Part shown: piece after piece, positions 1 through 5,694 of the stretch
Position numbering within the stretch: position 1 is the stretch's first letter
Layout of the letters: each line of letters starts with the position of its first letter
Assembly (NCBI GenBank): GCA_036732565.1
Contig: DAINCF010000292.1
Span: 1 to 8,745 of the forward strand
Direction: 5' to 3'
Length of the DNA: 8,745 nt
Origin: JAIVJN01 sp036732565
Lineage (GTDB): Bacteria; Acidobacteriota; Vicinamibacteria; Vicinamibacterales; UBA2999
Translations under genes and position numbers: made by a program
The notes under the pieces: generated by a model
Seen by the model: the letters and a program-made list of their open reading frames with translations, nothing else
Told to the model about the DNA's origin: nothing
Databases searched by the model: none

Positions 1-978
1 GGGATGTCGCCCGGCGCTCCCCACATGGTGGCGCCGCTCGTCGGGAGGCTGCTCCTCATCACGTGCCACACACCGTCGCTCGGCCGGAAGGTCGCGACAT
101 CGGCCAAGCCATCTCCGTCGAAGTCCGTGATGGTATCGCCGATCGAACGCGGCTCGGAGAAGATGAAATCGTCCATCGCCACGACGTCAGGCTTGGCGGC
201 TTGGCCGACCTCGACGTTACCTTCCCCGAGCCCCGCGGTCCCGACGAAGATCTCGACGCGCGCAATTTCCTGTGAGCACTGTGTGTGGACCCCGACGAAG
301 GAGAGCCCATTGTTGGCCGCCTGCGCAGTGACTCCACCGATGCGGAACCCGTCATGCGTATAGAACCGCATCGAAACATTACTGACGGTCCCCAGCGGCG
401 TGGTGTTATCGGCGTCGGCGAACACCACGCCGAAGCTGCGTACGGTCGCGCGCTTTGCCGTGTTCGGAATGCGGAACTCGACCTCGACGACCGTGGTATT
501 GGCCACTGCGAGCAGTCGCTCGCCGCTGAACGCCTGGAACGCCGCCATGTAGCTCGGCTCGATGTTGCCGAAGCGCACGGGTGTGTTCGTGTCCGTGCTG
601 CTGTCGGCAGAGATGAGGAATCGCCCCTGCAGCGCGGACGAGTGCAGTACGAGGCCGCGCGGAACGCTGGACCAGCCGGGACTCGAGTCGTTGGGCTCGG
701 CTAAGCCATCCAGAGTGTCGTCCCAGTTGACCTCGCGGCGTCCGGTGAGATACCGACCGCCGCCAGCGCCATTGTCGCCGCCCCCAATCTCGTTGCGGAA
801 GTTCTCGATGGCGCTTTGGAGCGCTGCGGCGTTTGGTGCGGTAGGCGTGCGGAACAGGATGCAGTGTGGCGTCGAGGGCTGGCCTGCCCGCGGTCGCTGT
901 GCCACTGCTGGCGACGAGAGCAGCCCCAGAAAGCAGAAGCATGCCAAGAGTCAAGGACCCGGACATCGGCGTCTTCAT
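1..978 (-). CDS. Secreted FG-GAP/VCBS-repeat protein, partial, with an apparent frameshift after the signal peptide
   Basis: The start is the ATG at 978 with a strong GGAGG ribosome-binding site just upstream. That frame gives a clear signal peptide (MKTPMSGSLTLGMLLLSGAA, then an SSGTATAG region). It then degenerates into Arg-rich, low-quality protein. The adjacent frame is open from 952 to the window edge and gives good protein, so a one-base shift is needed near 870-890. Joined this way, the product has about 324 residues in the window. An N-terminal domain (about 35-275) carries GRREVNWDD near residues 78-86 and MDDFIFSEP near its end. It resembles an uncharacterised secreted domain of Acidobacteria and related groups (recalled, not searched). 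It is followed by an FG-GAP/VCBS-type motif, DFDGDGLADVATFRPSDG, at about 125-72. The C-terminus lies outside the window. Such proteins are exported and probably bind calcium through the DxDxDG loop. The shift may be a sequencing error, a real mutation, or a misread start: a TTG at 947 opens the good frame with its own hydrophobic leader. Confidence 0.72.
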
Positions 979-1004
979 AGGAACCTCCGGCCGGGGGGAC
1001 CGAC

Positions 1005-1010
1005 ACTATA
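1005..1010 (-). promoter_or_regulatory. Possible -10 box (TATAGT) for the minus-strand FG-GAP gene
   Basis: On the minus strand TATAGT lies 27 bases before the ATG at 978 and differs from TATAAT at one base. No good -35 hexamer stands at 16-18 bases. A TTGACT at 1045-1040 is 29 bases away, which is too far. The 159-base gap to the divergent DinB-like gene probably holds both promoters. Confidence 0.25.
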
Positions 1011-1137
1011 CCCTCGACGTGATGACGCGCTCGCGACGCAGTCAATCCGCTGGGCTTTGAACCTGAAGCAATCGCTGTTCGTCCCTAGGGGGAATGGTGT
1101 TGGCCCAAACACGTTGACGTTCGGCTGGCGATGGCGC

Positions 1138-1740
1138 ATGGTGCGCGCCATGCGAATCCTCTTTGCCGTTGCCTTGCTGGCGACCGTCGCGACGCGCCCG
1201 CTCCTCGCCGACGGTATGACGCCAGGTGATCGCCAGCGACTCCTCGCGCACTTCGAGATGACCGAGGCATGGCTGGTCAGCGAGACCAGTGGGCTCTCGC
1301 CCGCGCAGTTGAAATACCGTTCGACGCCCGAGAGCTGGAGCGTCATGGACGTTGTCGAGCATCTCGCGGTGGCGGAAGCGCAGTACTGGGATCAGCTGCA
1401 GAAGTCGGCCAAGCAGCCACCGTCGACCAGCAAGGGCGACGCGACCGACGCGGGCATCCTCTGGTACGGCATCGACCGGACGCGTCGGCAGACGACGGGC
1501 GAAGCGCGGGTGCCGACGGGACGCTGGTCGGACATGAAGGAGTCGCTCGCTGAGTTCCGCAGGCTGCGCGCGACGATGGTGCAGTATGCCAAGACCACCG
1601 AAGACGATCTGCGCGCCCGTCGACTCATCGACGGCAACATGGACGTCTATCAGTGGTTCCTGATGATCTCCAGTCACTCACAACGACATATCCTCCAGAT
1701 TCGCGAGATCAAGGCGAACGCTGAGTTCCCGAAGTCGTAG
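1138..1740 (+). CDS. Exported DinB-like (DinB_2-type) metal-binding four-helix protein
   Basis: The product has 200 residues from the ATG at 1138. An in-frame ATG at 1150 would give 196, and neither has a convincing ribosome-binding site. The N-terminus (MVRAMRILFAVALLATVA) is a signal peptide with cleavage likely near LLA-DG, so the protein probably works outside the cytoplasm. The rest is mainly helical. The three histidines that bind metal in DinB/YfiT-like proteins are present: one in VVEHL (His75) and a pair in SHSQRH (His180 and His184). The ESWSVMDVVEHLAVAE segment is the typical first part of the family. DinB-fold proteins are divalent-metal proteins; characterised members are thiol transferases or hydrolases, but most have no known reaction and the substrate here cannot be named. 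The gene stands alone, divergent from the FG-GAP gene. The open frame continues far upstream of 1138, but that part is antisense to the neighbouring gene and lacks family similarity. Confidence 0.85.
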   Translation: MVRAMRILFAVALLATVATRPLLADGMTPGDRQRLLAHFEMTEAWLVSETSGLSPAQLKYRSTPESWSVMDVVEHLAVAEAQYWDQLQKSAKQPPSTSKGDATDAGILWYGIDRTRRQTTGEARVPTGRWSDMKESLAEFRRLRATMVQYAKTTEDDLRARRLIDGNMDVYQWFLMISSHSQRHILQIREIKANAEFPKS

Positions 1741-2074
1741 ACCGCCCGGAATGCGAGTTCGCGTAGCCAATTTGGGCGTCCGCCCGAGTTGAAGCCAGTC
1801 GTAACGCCAGGCCCACGACCGACACTATTCGACCGATCCATGCTGCGAGGCTCCTCGTCGAGACTGTGCAGGGCGCGTGACCGGCGGCTCATTTGTCGCA
1901 CTTGTCACGTCTGCACGAATTCGCTCGGAGGAGCGGTTGCTACCCGTGTGGGTGGCGCAGATTCGTGAGCTGGGGCGTACCTTCTGGGGTATTCTTTGGC
2001 GGCAGCTCAGCCGATATTTCTGAGTGGAAACTGGCTGGTCGGAGTCGGTCGTTGTGACAGGCAAGGAGGCTTTG
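1741..2074. other. Intergenic region before the CsgG-like gene
   Basis: These 334 bases hold no convincing gene; short open frames on both strands have no recognisable protein character. A compact GC dyad (GGGCG-TC-CGCCC, 1774-1785) lies 34 bases after the DinB-like stop. It has no T-tract, so it is at most a weak terminator. TATTCT at 1990-1995 is a possible -10 without a good -35. CTCAG-N9-CTGAG at 2006-2024 could form a small hairpin in the leader of the next gene. The AAGGAGG ribosome-binding site of that gene is at 2063-2069. Confidence 0.4.
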
Positions 2075-2782
2075 ATGCGGAAGGTGTTGGTGAGCCTAGG
2101 GGCGGCGTTGGTGCTGCTCTCCGGTGTCGTCGCTGGGCCAATCGAGGCGCAGTCGAATCGACCCACGCTCGCGGTGCTCGACTTCGATTTCGGCACCGTC
2201 GATCGCTGGTGGAGCGGCAATTGGGACATCGGCAAGGGCATTGCCGACATGATCGTTGACGAGCTCGTCAACGATGGTAGCTACCGCATGATCGAGCGCA
2301 AGAAGCTGGATGCGATCCTCGCGGAGCAGAACCTGTCCAACAGCGACCGCGCCGATCCGGATGCGGCCTCCATCGCCAAGCTGCGCAAGATCTTGGGCGT
2401 CAAGTACCTGGTGGTCGGTTCGATTACCAAGTTCGGCACCGAGAACAACAAGAAGAGCGTGGGCGGCGGCGGCTTCGGCGGCGGCGGCTTCGGTCTCGGC
2501 AAGGTCGGCATGTCGAAGGGCAAGGCGACCGTGGCGATCACGGCGCGCATCATCGACACGAGCACGGCTGAGATCATGCTCAGCAAGAAGGGTGAAGGCG
2601 TGTCGAAGCGCTCCGGATTGCTGCTCGCGGGTGGCGGTGGCGGCGCGGCCGGCGCACTGGGCGGCATCGAGATGGGCTCGTCGGACTTCCGCGAGACCGT
2701 GCTCGGTGAGGCCACGGAGATCGCCGTCAAGAACACCTCGCTGGCGTTGATCGAAGGCAAGACGCGGCTGACATCACAGTAG
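2075..2782 (+). CDS. CsgG/HfaB-family secreted protein with glycine-rich insertions
   Basis: The product has 235 residues. The start is set by AAGGAGG at 2063-2069, five bases before the ATG. Residues 1-26 are a signal peptide (MRKVLVSLGAALVLLSG, cleavage near IEAQ-SN). There is no cysteine, so unlike E. coli CsgG this is not a lipoprotein. The mature part follows the CsgG pattern: TLAVLDFDFG (31-40), a GKGIADMIVDELVNDG helix (53-68), RMIERKKLDAILAEQNLS (71-88), then LGVKYLVVGSITKFG (107-121), TVAITARIIDTSTAEI (152-167), and a final helix with EATEIAVKNTSLALIEG (212-228). Two glycine-rich stretches (about 129-142 and 186-198) interrupt this core. CsgG forms an outer-membrane export pore for curli, but solitary relatives are common and their roles mostly unknown. 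No csgA, B, E or F is in the window, so a curli role is not supported. The gene is monocistronic, with a terminator after it. Confidence 0.85.
   Translation: MRKVLVSLGAALVLLSGVVAGPIEAQSNRPTLAVLDFDFGTVDRWWSGNWDIGKGIADMIVDELVNDGSYRMIERKKLDAILAEQNLSNSDRADPDAASIAKLRKILGVKYLVVGSITKFGTENNKKSVGGGGFGGGGFGLGKVGMSKGKATVAITARIIDTSTAEIMLSKKGEGVSKRSGLLLAGGGGGAAGALGGIEMGSSDFRETVLGEATEIAVKNTSLALIEGKTRLTSQ
2462..2491 (+). repeat. 15-bp tandem duplication inside the CsgG-like gene
   Basis: The unit (GGC)4-TTC occurs twice in succession (2462-2476 and 2477-2491) and encodes GGGGF twice. It makes up most of the first glycine-rich insertion and could expand or contract by slippage without breaking the frame. 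Confidence 0.8.
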
Positions 2783-2803
2783 GGGCGGTCCGCGAACCGC
2801 CCC
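2782..2803 (+). other. GC hairpin at the end of the CsgG-like gene
   Basis: GGGGCGGT and ACCGCCCC form a perfect 8-bp stem around a 6-base loop. The stem begins on the last base of the stop codon. No T-tract follows. It may protect the 3' end or work together with the terminator 21 bases further on. Confidence 0.5.
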
Positions 2804-2823
2804 ACGTGATCGTGGAATGATAG

Positions 2824-2855
2824 AAGGGCCTCCCAATGGGAGGCCCTTTTCTTTT
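2824..2855 (+). terminator. Strong intrinsic terminator after the CsgG-like gene
   Basis: A perfect 11-bp stem (AAGGGCCTCCC / GGGAGGCCCTT) with a 3-base AAT loop is followed directly by TTTTCTTTT. This is a textbook rho-independent terminator for plus-strand transcription. It ends only four bases before the ATG at 2860 that best fits the next gene. Confidence 0.92.
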
Positions 2856-2859
2856 GCCG

Positions 2860-3390
2860 ATGTTCTCTCTTCGCGACGCGACCCTGGACGATGTGCCGAC
2901 GCTGCGCGAGGTGATCGCGGAGTCGGCGCGTGGCTTGTCGCGCGGCGACTACACCGACCGGCAAATCGAAGCCGCGCTTGGCACGGCGCTCGGCGTCGAC
3001 ACCGAGCTCATTCGCGATCGCACTTACTTCGTCGTCGAGGCCGAGGGAGCCATCGTCGCGTGCGGCGGGTGGAGTCGGCGCACGACGCTGTTCGGCGGCG
3101 ACGCGCGGGCCGGTCGCGAGTCCCAGCTGCTCGATCCCTCCGTTGACGCCGCGAGGATTCGTGCGTTCTTCGTACGTCCGCAATGGGCGCGGCAGGGCAT
3201 CGGCCGCCTGCTGCTCGAGCGCTGCGAGCGCGATGCGCGGGCCGCCGGATTCCGCGCCATGGAGCTGATGGCCACCCTTCCCGGCCGCCGCCTCTACGCG
3301 GCCCACGGCTACCTGGGCGACCAGCGTGTCGAGCACGACCTCGGTGGCGGCCTGCGCATCGAATTCGTCCCGATGAAGAAGTATTTTTGA
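2860..3390 (+). CDS. GNAT-family N-acetyltransferase
   Basis: The product has 176 residues. The GNAT fold is clear: a first strand and helix (FSLRDATLDDVPTLREVI), a central strand with YFVVEAEGAIVACGGW (56-71), then IRAFFVRPQWARQGIGRLLLERCE (100-123). The last segment contains the acetyl-CoA-binding motif R111-Q-G-I-G115. The C-terminal LYAAHGYL (145-152) is typical of motif B. Family members transfer acetyl from acetyl-CoA to an amine, but the acceptor cannot be read from the sequence. The chosen ATG at 2860 matches where the family usually begins but has no ribosome-binding site. An in-frame ATG at 2836 has AGAAGG at a good distance, yet it overlaps the loop and 3' arm of the upstream terminator and adds only MGGPFLLP. 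The gene is separated from its upstream neighbour by that terminator, and no promoter is obvious between them. Confidence 0.87.
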   Translation: MFSLRDATLDDVPTLREVIAESARGLSRGDYTDRQIEAALGTALGVDTELIRDRTYFVVEAEGAIVACGGWSRRTTLFGGDARAGRESQLLDPSVDAARIRAFFVRPQWARQGIGRLLLERCERDARAAGFRAMELMATLPGRRLYAAHGYLGDQRVEHDLGGGLRIEFVPMKKYF

Positions 3391-3393
3391 CCG

Positions 3394-3420
3394 GGAATAA
3401 ACACGGCCCGGAGCGAGTCT
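3394..3420 (+). promoter_or_regulatory. Possible ECF-type promoter upstream of the sigma operon
   Basis: GGAAT at 3394-3398 and GTCT at 3417-3420 are separated by 18 bases. This resembles the GGAAC ... GTC/TCT layout that many ECF sigma factors recognise, at about the right distance. It lies in the 132-base gap before the sigma gene and would suit autoregulation. Matches this short can arise by chance. Confidence 0.28.
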
Positions 3421-3522
3421 CCATCATCGAGCGCCTCATGGGTGGACCGCGTGTGCCGGGCGAGCTCGTCCCGCCGAAGCGCGCTCGCGCGAAGGCGGAC
3501 GGAGCGCGCGAAGAGAGACCGA

Positions 3523-4092
3523 TTGGCTGAGGTCCAACGAGACGATCCGGATCGCGATGTCCTGCCCGCGGCGCTCGCGGGGGACTTGGATGCCTTCGAG
3601 GAGCTCGTGCGGCGCTACCAGGCTCGCATCGTGCGGTTCGTCCGCACGCTCATCGGCCGTGCCGAGGACGCCGAAGACCTCGCTCAGGAGGTCTTCGTGC
3701 GCGCGCACAAAGCCTTGAGCCGGTTCAGGGGCCAGAGCTGGTTTCGGACATGGCTCTACACGGTGGCGACCAACGTGGCCCGCACGCATCGCCAGAGCCG
3801 GAAGCGAGAGGAACCCATATGGGTCGACAGCGGCCACAGCGAGGATCAGGTGTTCGATCCACCCGACCTGTCGGACTTCGAAGCGACGTGGCTCACGCGC
3901 GACACGATCGAGCGTGCGCTCGATCAACTGCCGCAGGAGCTGCGCGTTGCGGTGACACTGCGTGACGTGCACGGGCTGGAGTATCGCGACATCGCCGAGA
4001 CGATGGGCGTGCCGATCGGGACGGTGGAGTCGCGCATTTTCAGGGCGCGTCAGCGATTGCGTTCGGTGATCGGATCGCTGAAGGCCCATTGA
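3523..4092 (+). CDS. ECF-family RNA polymerase sigma factor
   Basis: The product has 189 residues from the TTG at 3523. Region 2 runs from about 24 to 94. It includes the -10-melting and core-binding segments AEDAEDLAQEVFVRAHKAL (47-65) and WFRTWLYTVATNVARTHRQS (73-92). Region 4, about 128-183, has LPQELRVAVTLRDVHGLEYR and the helix-turn-helix IAETMGVPIGTVESRIFRAR, which reads the -35 element. The size is normal for the family. A GTG at 3442 keeps the frame open but only adds a basic stretch (RRSALARRRTERAKRDR) unlike any sigma N-terminus, so the TTG start is preferred although its ribosome-binding site is weak. The anti-sigma gene begins 17 bases after the stop, which implies co-transcription. 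The protein is presumably released from the anti-sigma factor under envelope or redox stress and then activates its own operon. The ECF group was not assigned. Confidence 0.93.
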   Translation: MAEVQRDDPDRDVLPAALAGDLDAFEELVRRYQARIVRFVRTLIGRAEDAEDLAQEVFVRAHKALSRFRGQSWFRTWLYTVATNVARTHRQSRKREEPIWVDSGHSEDQVFDPPDLSDFEATWLTRDTIERALDQLPQELRVAVTLRDVHGLEYRDIAETMGVPIGTVESRIFRARQRLRSVIGSLKAH

Positions 4093-4109
4093 AGACTGGA
4101 TGAACCGTC

Positions 4110-4580
4110 ATGACATTTTGTCAATCGATGGCTCGGTCAATCCTGGAATCGGTGGAGGGCACCATCAGCCGCGAGGATCGGGAACGGCTCACCGCGCATC
4201 TCGCGGAATGTGAGGGGTGCCGGGCCGTGCTGGCGGAGCAGGTGGCCGTGAAGCAGTGGCTGATGGAGCTGCCGTGGCCGGATGTGTCCCGCGAGTTCTC
4301 GGCACGCGTGCGCATGCGGTTGACCGACACCCCGGCGTGGCTGGAGGTGGCGAACTGGCGCGGGTGGACGTTGCGGCTGGCGCCGCTCGCGGCGGTATTG
4401 CTGCTGCTGGCGTGGCTGCCGGCGCAGATGGAGCTCACCCGTTCGCTTACGCTGGCGACTTTGCTCGATTCGTGGTCGACGGGCGAATACTCGGCAGACA
4501 CCTCGGCCAGCCTGCTGCTGGACCCGGATGTCGATGCGTCGGCCCTACTGGCGGCCGCGTTACAGGACGCCTCGCAATGA
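4110..4580 (+). CDS. Membrane-bound zinc-finger (ZAS/zf-HC2) anti-sigma factor
   Basis: The product has 156 residues. The cytoplasmic N-terminal domain carries the anti-sigma zinc motif His30-x3-Cys34-x2-Cys37 (HLAECEGC), with a further cysteine at position 4. The C4/H30/C34/C37 spacing equals that of RsrA (C11/H37/C41/C44, from the literature). Residues 41-87 link to a transmembrane helix at about 88-105 (LRLAPLAAVLLLLAWLPA). A tail of about 50 residues follows on the outside, without cysteine. The family holds its partner sigma factor at the membrane, and this one lies directly after an ECF sigma gene. The ATG at 4110 is preferred over the in-frame ATG at 4128 because the shorter product would lose Cys4. 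Its stop overlaps the next start (ATGA), implying coupled translation. Release of the sigma factor could be by oxidation of the zinc site or by proteolysis in the membrane; the sequence does not decide. Confidence 0.9.
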   Translation: MTFCQSMARSILESVEGTISREDRERLTAHLAECEGCRAVLAEQVAVKQWLMELPWPDVSREFSARVRMRLTDTPAWLEVANWRGWTLRLAPLAAVLLLLAWLPAQMELTRSLTLATLLDSWSTGEYSADTSASLLLDPDVDASALLAAALQDASQ

Positions 4581-5020
4581 TTGCGCTGACGCGCCGACGA
4601 CTCTGGTTCGGCTTGTTCGTCACGGTGGTCTTTCTGCTCGGCGTCGCGGTGGGTATCGGCGCGGCCCGGTTCTTTCATCTGGGGCCGCCGTTCGGCCGTG
4701 GCCGCCCACCGGGCCGCCCACCATCGCCCGCGGCGATCGCGGAGCGGATGACACGCGAGCTCGGGCTGTCATCGGAGCAACAGCAGCGATTGCAGGAGGT
4801 CTTTCGCCAGGGCGAAGAGCGGATGCAGCAGTTGCAGACGACAACCCGCGAGCAGTTCGACGCCGAGCGGGCGCGACTCGATGCCGACATCGAACAGGTG
4901 CTCACCCCGGAGCAGCAGACGAAGTATCGACAGCTCCGGCCGCGGCCGCGAATCGGTCCTCCCGGTCCGCCGCCACCGGGGCACCGGGGGCCTCCTCCGG
5001 GGCCGCCACCCGATCGTTGA
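4577..5020 (+). CDS. Membrane-anchored periplasmic LTXXQ/heavy-metal-sensor-like protein
   Basis: The product has 147 residues. The start ATG overlaps the anti-sigma stop as ATGA, so the two are translationally coupled. An N-terminal helix (residues 10-30, LWFGLFVTVVFLLGVAVGIG) has no obvious cleavage site and probably anchors it in the inner membrane. A Gly/Pro/Arg-rich neck (36-50) is followed by a helical hairpin: ELGLSSEQQQRLQEVF (61-76) holds a degenerate LTXXQ motif, and VLTPEQQTKYRQL (108-120) a good one. The tail (121-147) is almost all Pro, Gly and Arg. This matches the Spy/CpxP/ZraP and 'periplasmic heavy metal sensor' (Metal_resist) group: small helical periplasmic proteins that bind misfolded protein or metal. 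Next to a sigma/anti-sigma pair it may act like CnrX, which senses metal for an anti-sigma complex, but there is no histidine cluster typical of a metal site. Its exact role is inferred. Confidence 0.78.
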   Translation: MIALTRRRLWFGLFVTVVFLLGVAVGIGAARFFHLGPPFGRGRPPGRPPSPAAIAERMTRELGLSSEQQQRLQEVFRQGEERMQQLQTTTREQFDAERARLDADIEQVLTPEQQTKYRQLRPRPRIGPPGPPPPGHRGPPPGPPPDR

Positions 5021-5056
5021 TCACGAGCAATGAGAGAGCCAGAAGAGGAGTCTTTT

Positions 5057-5506
5057 ATGCGTAAGCGGAACATGTGGACGAAGGGCGTGGCCGTCATCGC
5101 TGCGACCTTGATACTCGGCGCGGTCGCGCTCGTGAGCGCGCAGGGGCCGCAAGGACGACCAGGGCCCCGCGGTGGACCCGGCGGTCCGGGTGGTCTGCCC
5201 CCCGGGCTCATGCGGATCAACCTCACCGAGCAGCAGAAAAGTGAGTTGCGGACGCTGGTGGAGCAGGATCGCGACGCGCGCAAGCCGCAATTCGAGCAGG
5301 TGCGCACGCTGCGCCAGCAGTTGAACGCAGCGGTGTTCAGCGGCGCTCCCGATCAGCAGCAGCTCTCCGCCCTCACCGCGCAACTCGCGGATCTCCAGCG
5401 CCAGGCGCTCGAGGCGGACGTGGCGCTACAGGTGCGAATCGCCGCGCTGCTCACGGACGAACAGCGTCAGCAGATCGCCACGGCCCGCGGGCCGCAACAA
5501 GAATGA
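5057..5506 (+). CDS. Exported Spy/CpxP-like LTXXQ-motif protein
   Basis: The product has 149 residues. GAGGAG at 5045-5050, six bases before the ATG, fixes the start. A TTTT lies between them. The signal peptide is residues 1-29 (positively charged MRKRNMWTKG, core VAVIAATLILGAVAL, cleavage near VSAQ-G). Residues 30-50 form a short collagen-like run of glycine triplets (GPQGRPGPRGGPGGPGG). The rest is a soluble helical bundle with two LTXXQ motifs, LTEQQ (56-60) and LTDEQ (132-136), spaced as in Spy and CpxP. Those proteins are periplasmic chaperones or stress adaptors induced by envelope stress. The gene is 36 bases after the membrane-anchored LTXXQ gene and is probably the last of the operon. 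It is a plausible main output of the circuit: an exported chaperone made when the sigma factor is freed. Confidence 0.85.
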   Translation: MRKRNMWTKGVAVIAATLILGAVALVSAQGPQGRPGPRGGPGGPGGLPPGLMRINLTEQQKSELRTLVEQDRDARKPQFEQVRTLRQQLNAAVFSGAPDQQQLSALTAQLADLQRQALEADVALQVRIAALLTDEQRQQIATARGPQQE

Positions 5507-5524
5507 AGCGTCCCGCAGGCCTGG

Positions 5525-5548
5525 GCCTCGAGACCTGAGCCTCGAGGC
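5525..5548. repeat. Perfect 8-bp hairpin just after the LTXXQ gene
   Basis: GCCTCGAG and CTCGAGGC face each other around an 8-base loop, 18 bases after the stop at 5506. A competing pairing, CCTGAG (5534-5539) with CTCAGG (5551-5556), overlaps it. There is no T-tract, so this is not a standard terminator. It is the left part of intergenic repeat copy 1. Confidence 0.6.
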
Positions 5549-5634
5549 GCCTCAGGCTTGGGGCTGGGAAGTGAAGTTGGGGCCGGAGTAGGCTCGAGAT
5601 TCAGGAATGCTTGCCTCGAGCCCCAGGTCGCGAG
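5527..5634 (+). repeat. Intergenic inverted-arm repeat, copy 1
   Basis: The left arm has CTCGAGACCTGAG (5527-5539), then CAGGCTTGGGGC (5553-5564). The right arm is GCCCCAGGTCGCGAG (5620-5634). Between them GGCTCGAG (5591-5598) and CTCGAGCC (5615-5622) can pair as an 8-bp hairpin. The same arms occur in the opposite orientation at 6600-6677. The element is non-coding and probably a REP- or MITE-like dispersed repeat. Confidence 0.6.
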
Positions 5635-5652
5635 CCGCAGGCCTGCTGATGA

Positions 5653-5668
5653 GCAACTGATAGGTTGC
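5653..5668. promoter_or_regulatory. Candidate operator site 1 (GCAA-N8-TTGC)
   Basis: GCAACTGATAGGTTGC is a dyad (GCAAC-N6-GTTGC) overlapping the proposed -35 of the SRPBCC/ArsR operon. It matches site 2 at 11 of 16 positions with identical half-site spacing, and the two begin exactly 42 bases apart, about four helical turns. It is a likely binding site for the ArsR-family protein encoded in the same operon. Confidence 0.55.
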
Positions 5669-5694
5669 GCTTATTCGAGGGTTCTGCTTAATAT
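5665..5694 (+). promoter_or_regulatory. Probable promoter of the SRPBCC/ArsR operon
   Basis: TTGCGC (5665-5670) and TAATAT (5689-5694) are separated by 18 bases, in a locally AT-richer patch 19 bases before the start codon. The hexamers match the sigma-70 consensus at 3 of 6 and 4 of 6 positions. Each is overlapped by one of the two candidate operators, as expected for a repressed promoter. Confidence 0.5.

Noticed and set aside
1..379. Plus- and minus-strand short open frames at the left edge
   Set aside because: They are other-frame shadows of the FG-GAP gene, whose frame has recognisable DFDGDG and MDDF motifs and runs to the edge.
562..1137. A long 5' extension of the DinB-like gene
   Set aside because: The frame is open, but the peptide is antisense to the FG-GAP gene and shows no DinB similarity; a signal peptide begins at 1138 or 1150.
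998..1828. 12-base direct repeat GACCGACACTAT at 998-1009 and 1817-1828
   Set aside because: A few 12-base matches are expected by chance in a window of this size, and the flanks do not align.
2281..3336. A 351-codon minus-strand open frame
   Set aside because: It runs antisense through both the CsgG-like and GNAT genes and across the terminator, with low-complexity Pro/Ala protein and no motif.
3391..3411. Terminator after the GNAT gene
   Set aside because: CCGGG/CCCGG gives only a 5-bp stem with an 11-base loop and no following T-tract.
3442..3522. GTG start extending the sigma factor by 27 residues
   Set aside because: The added sequence is basic low-complexity, has no ribosome-binding site and is not part of any sigma region.
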